Source: Candidatus Peregrinibacteria bacterium (GTDB taxonomy: Bacteria; Patescibacteriota; Gracilibacteria; UBA1369; 2-02-FULL-48-14). Taken from it: DNA of 64,000 nucleotides. The translations under genes were made by a program, and so were the position numbers. The stretch is taken from contig JABHVW010000014.1 of the NCBI GenBank assembly GCA_018658105.1, positions 1 through 64,000 of the forward strand. The letters run 5' to 3'. The notes beneath the pieces are model-generated. The model ran no database searches. It was not told the origin of the DNA and saw only the letters and a program-made list of their open reading frames with translations. Positions 8,490-15,467 of the stretch are shown here, piece by piece (positions within the stretch are counted from its first letter, which is position 1; the number at the start of each line of letters is the position of its first letter).

Positions 8490-8506
8490 GGCTGTATATT
8501 ACAGCC
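8490..8506. promoter_or_regulatory. Inverted repeat GGCTGTA-TAT-TACAGCC before the kinase operon
   Basis: A perfect 7-base dyad ends two bases before the preferred start codon at 8509. It contains TATATT, which could be the -10 of a nearly leaderless transcript, so the dyad would suit an operator. Its presence argues against the upstream ATG at 8488 used by the ORF track. Confidence 0.4.
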
Positions 8507-8508
8507 GT

Positions 8509-8769
8509 ATGAATGAAATCAAATTATTACTGTTTGTTTCTAAGTCTTCTCTTTATTTTCAAGAGACGATTGATGAATTCCAAAAAGCGGTTGATGCTTT
8601 GGGGAAAGACTTAAAGCTTGAATATAAGCTAGTGGATGTGAATGATGATGCGGAAGAATTTGAGAAATTTAAAGTGCCGGCGATTCCGGCTTTGTATTTT
8701 GGCGAGGCAACTTTAATTGGGCAGATGAAATCTGCTGAAATTGTAGAATTTATTAATGTAAATAAATAA
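8509..8769 (+). CDS. KaiB/thioredoxin-fold protein without the CxxC motif
   Basis: The protein is 86 residues from the ATG at 8509 (MNEIKLLLFV); the track's start at 8488 adds seven residues encoded inside a palindrome. The pattern is strand, helix, strand (YKLVDVNDD), VPAIPALYFG, strand, helix, a thioredoxin-like layout with the typical cis-Pro region. The active-site position reads SKSS, so it cannot be a redox thioredoxin. KaiB and the KaiB-like sensor domain of SasA have the same cysteine-free plan. Its stop overlaps the kinase start (TAATG), which suggests it feeds signals to that kinase. KaiB homology is an inference from layout. Confidence 0.6.
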   Translation: MNEIKLLLFVSKSSLYFQETIDEFQKAVDALGKDLKLEYKLVDVNDDAEEFEKFKVPAIPALYFGEATLIGQMKSAEIVEFINVNK

Positions 8770-10076
8770 TGGCATATTCAGAGGAGAATTTTTTGAAATT
8801 ACAGAGAGAGTATCATTATGTTGCTACGATTCAGATTTTGCTTGAGAAGATTTTTTCAAGTACTGAATTGAAAGAAGTGATGGAGGCCTTAATGGATTCG
8901 ATGCAGGTTTTGGCGCCGAGTAGTGCTTTTGCGTATGTGATTACAGATGAAGAGGTGCTGGCTTATAAAAATTTGGTTTATGTGTTTATTCCTGGAACTG
9001 TGAAATCTGTTGGTTTGCCATATTTGCGTGAATTGCCTAAAAGTATGAGAGTTTTTGTTGATTCACTTTCAGATGATTTGCAGGCGAAAGATGTTTTGGC
9101 GAAGCAATTGGAGGGGCATATGCATCCTTGTTTTGTGAGAGGTGGCTTTGATAAAAATCGTGAAAATCCGGCTGTACAGGTTGTGACTGCACCTTTGAGT
9201 ATTCATGAGGCAGATGGAAAGGAGCGGGTTTTGGGACTTTTTCAGGTGGCGTGGTTTGATGAAGATCATCAATTGGATGATACAATGATTCATCATGTGC
9301 ATGATGTTGCGAATTTGACGGCTCATAGTATTGAGAAAATTCAAACTATTCAGAGGCTTGAAGATGAAAAGCTAGAGGAGGCGATGAAGGCTAAATCTGA
9401 GTTTTTGTCATTTGCAGCTCATCAGTTGCGTACGCCGCTTGGTTCGATGAGATGGAATATGGAATCGCTAATGAATCGTGATGCAGATTTGACGCCTGAA
9501 ATGAAAGATGTTTTTAAGGAGAATTATGAGAGTATTAAGCGTTTGATTGATTTGGTGAATCATCTTTTGAATTTGGCTAGAACTGGCACGGGGTCTACAA
9601 AATCGAATGCTGAAGAAACAGATGTTGTTGAGGTGGTGCAGGAAGTACTTGAGGTTGAAAAGGAACAGTTTGATAAACGTAAATTACAGGTTGAATTTGA
9701 AGTTCAAGATGAAGGTTTACCGCCTGTAATGGTTGATAAAAAATCTTTTAGAGAATGTGTTCAAAATTTGATTTCTAATGCTACAAAATATAATGATGAG
9801 GGTGGAACTTTGACTGTGATAGTAGCAAAAGCTGATGAAAATGTGCGGATTAGCGTGAGTGATACCGGTCGTGGAATACCTCAAGAGGATCAGGTGAAAT
9901 TATTTTCTAAGTTTTATCGTGCAGCAAATGCATCGGATGATAATACCGATGGTACCGGGCTTGGGCTTTTTATGGTAAAGTCCTACGTGGAAGCTTGGAA
10001 AGGTAAAATCTGGTTCGAAAGTAAGGAGGGAACTGGGAGCACCTTTCACATTGAATTACCACTTTTAACCAAGTAA
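8769..10076 (+). CDS. Soluble sensor histidine kinase
   Basis: This 435-residue cytosolic kinase has no membrane helix. Residues about 15-190 look GAF-like and act as the likely sensor, followed by a coiled linker (EKIQTIQRLEDEKLEEAMKAK). The HisKA H-box is FAAHQLRTPLGS, with phospho-acceptor His218. The ATPase domain shows the N-box (NLISNATKY, about 333-341), DTGRGI, a KFYRA F-box and DGTGLGL. It is translationally coupled to the KaiB-like protein upstream and lies two bases before a receiver gene, forming a three-gene signalling operon. Confidence 0.88.
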   Translation: MAYSEENFLKLQREYHYVATIQILLEKIFSSTELKEVMEALMDSMQVLAPSSAFAYVITDEEVLAYKNLVYVFIPGTVKSVGLPYLRELPKSMRVFVDSLSDDLQAKDVLAKQLEGHMHPCFVRGGFDKNRENPAVQVVTAPLSIHEADGKERVLGLFQVAWFDEDHQLDDTMIHHVHDVANLTAHSIEKIQTIQRLEDEKLEEAMKAKSEFLSFAAHQLRTPLGSMRWNMESLMNRDADLTPEMKDVFKENYESIKRLIDLVNHLLNLARTGTGSTKSNAEETDVVEVVQEVLEVEKEQFDKRKLQVEFEVQDEGLPPVMVDKKSFRECVQNLISNATKYNDEGGTLTVIVAKADENVRISVSDTGRGIPQEDQVKLFSKFYRAANASDDNTDGTGLGLFMVKSYVEAWKGKIWFESKEGTGSTFHIELPLLTK

Positions 10077-10078
10077 AT

Positions 10079-10447
10079 ATGTCAGATTTTTATTTAATTG
10101 TTGCTGAAGACGATCCGTTCTATAATAAGATTTATAAATCAGAATTGAAGCTGGCCGGAATTAACCATGTTGTGGTTGAGAATGGGGTGCAAGCAATTGA
10201 AGAGATTAAGAAGCAGAAGCCAACTTTGTTGCTTTTGGATTTAATCATGCCGGAAAAAGATGGTTTTGAAGTTCTTGAAGAGCTTCAAGCTATGGATGGA
10301 TATGAGGATATGTCTATAATTGTTATGTCTAATTTGGGGCAAGATGAAGATGTTGCACGAGCTAAGGAACTTGGTGCTAAGGATTATTTTGTAAAAGCAA
10401 ATATCTCTTTGCCTGAGTTGCTAGACAAAATTAGAAGCTATACGTAA
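10079..10447 (+). CDS. Receiver-only response regulator (CheY-like)
   Basis: This 122-residue stand-alone receiver has the acid pocket AEDD, phospho-acceptor Asp54 in LLLDLIMPEKDG, Ser84 in VMSNLGQ in place of the usual Thr, and Lys106 in FVKAN. There is no output domain, so it must act by protein contact. It starts two bases after the kinase stop, so that kinase is the likely phosphodonor. The motif MSNLGQ..D is shared with the receivers at 43055 and, in altered form, 52620. Confidence 0.9.
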   Translation: MSDFYLIVAEDDPFYNKIYKSELKLAGINHVVVENGVQAIEEIKKQKPTLLLLDLIMPEKDGFEVLEELQAMDGYEDMSIIVMSNLGQDEDVARAKELGAKDYFVKANISLPELLDKIRSYT

Positions 10448-11092
10448 TTATTGGCTTTTGCGTTTTGGGCTGGTCTTTTTGCTTTCTTCTATTAATGAAA
10501 CGTTACTTAGTTCGTAATTGCGGAAGTTTTCGCGTTCGTCGTCATCTGAGCTGATTGTCCAAGTGTAGTTTCCTATTTGTTCTTCGAGTAAAGCTGAGAG
10601 AACGTAAGCAGTTTGTCTGCCATTATCTGTGTCGTAAATTGCGTATGTGTAGCCAAAAAGCCCGTCTTTTCCATCTGATTCACCATGCATTGGGTCCATT
10701 GGTATTCCGCCAATGAAATTTTCTTCAACGAAAAGTTCTTCAATATTACTTGTAGCTGGATAAACTCCATTTTCTTCGTGGTATTTTTCTAGAGTTTCTG
10801 AAATTGTGTTTAGCATGCTTTTCCTTTCTTCATTGCGCTCAGTAAAAGCGCTGTCTGGGGCTTGTAGTTCCTGTTCTAGCTCTTGAAGGCTTGCTTGAAA
10901 AGTGTCTGAGTTGTTATTGCTTTTACGGCTTTGAATAACTGCTCCTCCTGCAACTGCAATAAGAAGTGCTGGCAATAAAATTGCAGCATAAACTTTTTTG
11001 TTTGATTTGGCTTTAGCACTTTTATCTTCTCCAAACATGTCTGGAATTTTTTGTATATTCAATCCGGTTTGTGGTCTTTGCTCTTCTGTCAT
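10448..11092 (-). CDS. Membrane protein with pilin-like outer domain
   Basis: This 214-residue protein has a cytoplasmic N-terminus of about 33 residues, one membrane helix (VYAAILLPALLIAVAGGAVI) and an outer domain with the CPR pseudopilin pattern: RNEERKSMLNTISETLEKYHEENGVYP... DPMHG... YTYAIYDT... AYVLSALLEE. There is no prepilin peptidase site, since the helix is internal rather than N-terminal. It is a paralog of the next gene upstream (11095-11970), two bases away, and both are divergent from pilB. A membrane anchor that mimics a pilin subunit is an inference. Confidence 0.62.
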   Translation of the reverse strand: MTEEQRPQTGLNIQKIPDMFGEDKSAKAKSNKKVYAAILLPALLIAVAGGAVIQSRKSNNNSDTFQASLQELEQELQAPDSAFTERNEERKSMLNTISETLEKYHEENGVYPATSNIEELFVEENFIGGIPMDPMHGESDGKDGLFGYTYAIYDTDNGRQTAYVLSALLEEQIGNYTWTISSDDDERENFRNYELSNVSLIEESKKTSPKRKSQ

Positions 11093-11094
11093 TT

Positions 11095-11970
11095 TTATTG
11101 TTTAGGTTTAGATTTAGGGCCGTCTGCTTTTGTTTCAATTTCACTTTCATCTATTTCTGGAATTTCAATTTCTGTACCAAGCAATATTGTGTGTTCCAGG
11201 TTTATATCTCTGAAATCTGGGTGATTTTTTGTGTTTGCACCTCGTGCCCATGGGCTACCAAAACCTTTGCTGTCTTCAAATAGGGCAGAAAGAATAAATG
11301 CAGTATTATCGCCTTCGCTAGTGTCGTAGATTGCGTAAATGTAGCCATAAAGTTCGCCAGATTTGTCTAATGAGCCATGAAGAGGATCTTCGGATAACTT
11401 GTCTTTTAATGCAGATTCAACCTGTTTTACGCCTGGATATGCGCCATTTTCAACTTTGAAATCTTGAATTACCGCAGACATGTTTGTGAGCGTCTGCACG
11501 CGTTCTTCGTTTCTTTCGAGGTAGCTTGTATCTAATTCTTCAATTGGGTTTATGTTATCTTCGATTTTTTCTTCACGTTGTTTTTGGCTGAGTGCCCAGA
11601 TGATTCCACCACCAATTAAAACTACTAAGATTGCAGGGATTAGCATGGCAAGTAATAGTTTTCTTTTTTCGTGAGGCTTGAAATCTTCAATTTCAGCTTC
11701 GAATTCTTGAAGAGGGTCTAGCTCAGGTGCTTCTGGACTAGGCATAGGTGGCTCAGGCATAGATGGTTCAGGTGTAGGTGTAGGTTCAGGTGCTGGAGTG
11801 CTCTGACGGCGCTCTTCTGCTTGTTTCATAAGAGCTAAAGCACGTTGATTTCCTGGTTCAATTTCTAGGATTTCTCTTGTACCTTGAATAGCTTCATCGT
11901 ATTTGCCAGCGTTCACCCAAGATTGGATTTGATTTAGGGCTTGTGTAACGCTAATTTCACCATTATTCAT
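11095..11970 (-). CDS. TPR and pilin-like-domain membrane protein
   Basis: This 291-residue protein has TPR-like helices at residues about 5-50 (AGKYDEAIQGTREILEIEPGNQRALALMKQA), then a Pro/Glu-rich linker of PEP repeats. One membrane helix (about 112-135) leads to a pilin-like outer domain (YLERNEERVQTLTNMSAVIQDFKVENGAYPG... DPLHGS... YIYAIYDT... AFILSALFED). The tail is acidic and lysine-rich. Domain order and motifs match the downstream paralog, with an added cytoplasmic TPR. It is transcribed away from pilB across a 113-base gap. A link between cytoplasmic partners and the pilus base is plausible. Confidence 0.65.
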   Translation of the reverse strand: MNNGEISVTQALNQIQSWVNAGKYDEAIQGTREILEIEPGNQRALALMKQAEERRQSTPAPEPTPTPEPSMPEPPMPSPEAPELDPLQEFEAEIEDFKPHEKRKLLLAMLIPAILVVLIGGGIIWALSQKQREEKIEDNINPIEELDTSYLERNEERVQTLTNMSAVIQDFKVENGAYPGVKQVESALKDKLSEDPLHGSLDKSGELYGYIYAIYDTSEGDNTAFILSALFEDSKGFGSPWARGANTKNHPDFRDINLEHTILLGTEIEIPEIDESEIETKADGPKSKPKQ

Positions 11971-12027
11971 GTTTTCAGACTATCTTATTAGGGCAAAGCT
12001 TTCAATCTGATTTTACGCCTTTAGCCC

Positions 12028-12056
12028 TTCCAAAAAGACCCATTTTCTGCTATAAT
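12028..12056 (+). promoter_or_regulatory. Putative promoter of the type IV pilus operon
   Basis: TTCCAA, 17 bases, then a perfect TATAAT (12051-12056). The start codon of pilB is 28 bases downstream. Confidence 0.6.
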
Positions 12057-12080
12057 TAACAGATTGAACAAACCTGTTAA
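12056..12080. promoter_or_regulatory. Inverted repeat TTAACAG/CTGTTAA at the pilB leader
   Basis: A perfect 7-base dyad with an 11-base spacer covers the expected transcription start and ends three bases before the pilB ATG. It could be an operator. The right arm also carries AACCTGTTAAA, a leader sequence shared with the SLH gene at 39328. Confidence 0.4.
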
Positions 12081-12083
12081 ATT

Positions 12084-13778
12084 ATGAAAGCACTTCGTGA
12101 CGAAGATCTAAAAAGAATATTGCTTGAAGGAGCATTCCTTGAGGAAACAAAATTGCTTGAAGCAGTAACTATTGCTAAGCAAACAAATAAAGATCTTGAG
12201 ACAGTGATTTTGGAGAAAGAATGGCTTACTGATCAGCATTTAGGGCAGATTATTGCGAATGAATTGAAAGTCTCTTTTGTGGATTTGGGTAATCAATCTC
12301 TTTCAGAGGAGATGCTTGGATTTTTCCCGGAAGCTTTTTCAATTGAAAATAATGTGATTGCCTTTAGAAAGGATGATGAGGGGGTGCATGTTGCCTTGCA
12401 TGAACCTCATAATGCGCATTTAACTCAGTTGATAGAGAAAAAAGTTGATGGGAAGGTGAATTTTCACTATGCGAGTCTGAATAATTTAAGTCAGGCTTTT
12501 CATCTGTTTAGGAAGAATTTAGATCAACAAATCACAAAGCTATCAGATGCTGCACTTGCGAAAAGTGATGGATCTAAAAATACTGAGCAAGATACAGAGG
12601 TAATTGAGATTGTGGATCTTTTGCTTGAGTATGCTTATACATCGAAGGCTTCGGATTTGCATTTTGAGCCTCAAGATTCAGATACAGTGGTGCGTTTTCG
12701 TGTTGATGGGGTGCTCAAAGACATGATCTTTTTGCCTAAATCTTTGCACGATAGAATAGTGACTCGTTTTAAGATTTTGAGTCATTTGAGAACAGACGAG
12801 CATTTTGCTGCTCAAGATGGGCACATGAATTATAAATTTGTAGATGAAAAAGTAGATATTCGTATTTCGATTTTGCCGACTACTTTTGGTGAGAAAATTG
12901 TACTTAGACTTTTGTCTGAGAAATCTCGTCAATTCAGTTTGGAAGAATTAGGTTTTGGATCTGGAGATTTTGAAACTTTGCACAAACAAGCAGATAAACC
13001 TTGGGGGATGATTTTGGTGACTGGGCCGACTGGTTCAGGTAAAACGACTAGTTTGTATGCGGTGATGAAAATTTTGAATCAACGTGATGTAAATATTTCT
13101 ACGATTGAAGATCCAGTTGAGTATTCGATTGCTGGTGTGAATCAAATTCAGGTTAATAAGAAAACTGAACTTGGATTTTCACAAGGGCTACGATCTATTG
13201 TGAGGCAGGATCCAGATATTATTATGGTGGGTGAAATTCGTGATGCTGAAACTGCAGATATTGCTATTAATGCTGCACTTACGGGTCATTTACTTTTGTC
13301 TACTTTGCATACGAATGATGCGGCGACTGCTTTGCCTCGTTTGATAGAAATGGATGTTGAGCCTTTTCTTGTGGCTTCGACTGTGAATGTGGTTTTGGCG
13401 CAGAGACTAGTACGTAAAATCTGTCTGAAATGTATTGGAAGTTATGAGGCGACGGTTGAAGAGCTTGAAGAAAATGGTCTTTTGGTTCCAGATAAAGTTA
13501 AAGAAAAGATTTTCAAAAATGGAGGTAAGGCACGTTTATATAAAGGCGCTGGATGTCCGGTTTGTCATGATACTGGTTATTCTGGTCGAACGGGTGTGTT
13601 TGAAGTTTTGATTGTAGATGCAGAGATTAAGAAAATGATTCTTGATCATCAGTCTTCTGATGTTATTCGCGATTACGCGGTAAGCCAGGGAATGACAACT
13701 ATGTTTGATGATGCTGTATCTAAAGTGTTGCAGGGTATGACAACAATTGAGGAAATTTTACGTGTAGTAAGAGACTAA
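12084..13778 (+). CDS. pilB: Type IV pilus assembly ATPase PilB (GspE/PulE family)
   Basis: PilB is the cytoplasmic hexameric ATPase that drives pilus extension. The 564-residue protein has an N-terminal MshEN-like domain (about 1-145). The secretion ATPase core follows: SDLHFEPQ, Walker A GPTGSGKT (314-321), the Asp box STIEDPVEY, Walker B MVGEIRD and the His box STLHTNDA. A zinc-binding tetracysteine is formed by CLKC (447/450) and CPVC (491/494). Length and motif order are standard. It heads the operon and lies one base before pilC. No pilT is visible in the window, so retraction would need a gene elsewhere. Confidence 0.95.
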   Translation: MKALRDEDLKRILLEGAFLEETKLLEAVTIAKQTNKDLETVILEKEWLTDQHLGQIIANELKVSFVDLGNQSLSEEMLGFFPEAFSIENNVIAFRKDDEGVHVALHEPHNAHLTQLIEKKVDGKVNFHYASLNNLSQAFHLFRKNLDQQITKLSDAALAKSDGSKNTEQDTEVIEIVDLLLEYAYTSKASDLHFEPQDSDTVVRFRVDGVLKDMIFLPKSLHDRIVTRFKILSHLRTDEHFAAQDGHMNYKFVDEKVDIRISILPTTFGEKIVLRLLSEKSRQFSLEELGFGSGDFETLHKQADKPWGMILVTGPTGSGKTTSLYAVMKILNQRDVNISTIEDPVEYSIAGVNQIQVNKKTELGFSQGLRSIVRQDPDIIMVGEIRDAETADIAINAALTGHLLLSTLHTNDAATALPRLIEMDVEPFLVASTVNVVLAQRLVRKICLKCIGSYEATVEELEENGLLVPDKVKEKIFKNGGKARLYKGAGCPVCHDTGYSGRTGVFEVLIVDAEIKKMILDHQSSDVIRDYAVSQGMTTMFDDAVSKVLQGMTTIEEILRVVRD

Positions 13779-13779
13779 T

Positions 13780-14982
13780 ATGAAATTTAATTATTTAGCA
13801 CTAGACTCGGATAAGAAAGTTAAAAAAGGAACTATTGTTGCTAAATCTGACAAGGATGCGCTTGTTCAACTTGAGGCGAAATCTTTGGAAGTGATGACTT
13901 TGAAGAAAGCTAAATTTGGTGGTTCTGGAAAACAAATTGCATTTGGGCATTTGTCTAGAATGGACCTATTGATGTTTGTTAAACAGCTTTCAATAATGTT
14001 GAAAGCTGGTATTTCGATTTTTGAAGCCCTTGCTATGCTGAAAGATCAGGCGAAAGGTAAGTTGCAAAATTTGATAACAAAGGTGTTAGATGATGTTTCT
14101 GCTGGTACTTCACTAGCTGATGCTTTGGCTAAATATCCTAAAGACTTTCCTGATTTGATTGTTCAATTGATTGCCAGTGGTGAGCTTTCTGGAACTTTGG
14201 AAGATAATCTGGAATATATTTCAGTCTTTGTTCACAAAGATATCGATCTGCGTAAAAAAGTCCGTGGTGCAATGATGTATCCGGTTATAGTTTTTGTAGC
14301 TGTTCTTGGTTTGACTATGTCTATTGGGCTTTTCGTTCTTCCACAAATTTTACCTTTGTTTGAAAGTTTGAATGTTAAATTGCCTTGGTCTACAAAACTT
14401 TTATTGTGGACAGCTAATTTATTTCGAGCTTATGGAATATTGATTATTGCTGGAATGATTTTTGGTGGAATTTTTACACCGATATTTTTAGAACTACCAT
14501 TTATGCGTCCGATTACTCATAGAATATATGTACGTATGCCAGTTTTTGGAGTAATTGTACGACAATTATATTTAGCGAGATTTTTTAGGGTATTTGCCAC
14601 ATTAATGGATGCAGGTATTTCAATTGATAAATCTTTGCAGATTGCACATAATATTATTTATAACGTGGCATATAAAAAGGAAATTAAATATATGCAGCGC
14701 TCGGTGCTTCAGGGTGAGCCGATTTCTGAAGCTGCGAAAAATAATATGTTCTTGTTTCCAACTATGGTGACTCATATGATGCGTGTTGGTGAGCGTAGTG
14801 GTAAGCTCAGTAATTCTTTGAGTTATGTTGGGACTTATTATGAATCTGAAGTGGATGACAAGTTGAAAAATATAAGTACTCTTTTAGAACCGGTATTACT
14901 TGTGTTTATTGGTTTGGTTGTGGGTGGTGTCGCACTTTCGATTATCGGTCCAATTTATTCTCTATCAGGTGGAATTAGCTAA
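13780..14982 (+). CDS. pilC: Type IV pilus inner-membrane platform protein PilC
   Basis: This 400-residue GspF/PilC-family protein has an N-terminal cytoplasmic segment and two repeated T2SSF helical domains: LMFVKQLSIMLKAGISIFEAL (about 65-190) and ARFFRVFATLMDAGISIDKSL (about 270-390). Each ends in membrane helices. PilC forms the platform that couples PilB motion to pilin assembly. The gene is sandwiched between pilB and a prepilin with very short gaps, and the family call is clear. Confidence 0.94.
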   Translation: MKFNYLALDSDKKVKKGTIVAKSDKDALVQLEAKSLEVMTLKKAKFGGSGKQIAFGHLSRMDLLMFVKQLSIMLKAGISIFEALAMLKDQAKGKLQNLITKVLDDVSAGTSLADALAKYPKDFPDLIVQLIASGELSGTLEDNLEYISVFVHKDIDLRKKVRGAMMYPVIVFVAVLGLTMSIGLFVLPQILPLFESLNVKLPWSTKLLLWTANLFRAYGILIIAGMIFGGIFTPIFLELPFMRPITHRIYVRMPVFGVIVRQLYLARFFRVFATLMDAGISIDKSLQIAHNIIYNVAYKKEIKYMQRSVLQGEPISEAAKNNMFLFPTMVTHMMRVGERSGKLSNSLSYVGTYYESEVDDKLKNISTLLEPVLLVFIGLVVGGVALSIIGPIYSLSGGIS

Positions 14983-14987
14983 TTATT

Positions 14988-15434
14988 ATGAAATACAAAG
15001 CTTTCTCATTTTTGGAGTTTACAATAGCGATTGCGGTGCTTTTGATAATTATTACTTATACAGTCCCGAAAATGGCGAACTATATGTTTAGTAATCAATT
15101 GGAGGTGGCAGGGGAAGGGGTGATTCATGTGCTTAGAAAAGCTCAGGCGCAATCTGCAACTCAAGTGAATGATGAAATTTGGCAGGTTGATTTTGATGAA
15201 GTTGCTGGGACTTATACATTTGGCTCTTCAGATGAGGCTACATACGACATTGTTTATACTTTGCCAGGGACTGTGAGCTTTACTGATGTGACTTTAACGG
15301 GTGCTGGTGATGTTGTGATTTTTGATCAGTTAACGGGTGCATCTGCGACGGATGGCACTATTGAACTGACTGGAAGTGACGGCAGCACTTATTCGATTTC
15401 TATAAACACAAAAGGGCATGTTGATAAAAGTTGA
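14988..15434 (+). CDS. Type IV prepilin/pseudopilin (GspH-like)
   Basis: This 148-residue protein begins MKYKA|FSFLEFTIAIAVLLII, a short basic leader, a prepilin peptidase site with Glu at +5, and the hydrophobic pilin helix. The globular part is strand-rich, as in GspH-type minor pilins (VDFDEVAGTYTFGSS... LTGSDGSTYSISINTKGHV). It starts five bases after pilC. The stop codon's last base is the first base of a 19-bp inverted repeat (15434-15452). Confidence 0.85.
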   Translation: MKYKAFSFLEFTIAIAVLLIIITYTVPKMANYMFSNQLEVAGEGVIHVLRKAQAQSATQVNDEIWQVDFDEVAGTYTFGSSDEATYDIVYTLPGTVSFTDVTLTGAGDVVIFDQLTGASATDGTIELTGSDGSTYSISINTKGHVDKS

Positions 15435-15452
15435 GAGCTTCTGACTAGATAA
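15434..15452 (+). repeat. Left arm of 19-bp inverted repeat
   Basis: AGAGCTTCTGACTAGATAA is exactly complementary to the arm at 15581-15599. The two arms bound a 128-bp segment that holds the start codon and most of the unusual leader of the next pilin gene. Confidence 0.9.
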
Positions 15453-15467
15453 TTCTTCTATTACAAA

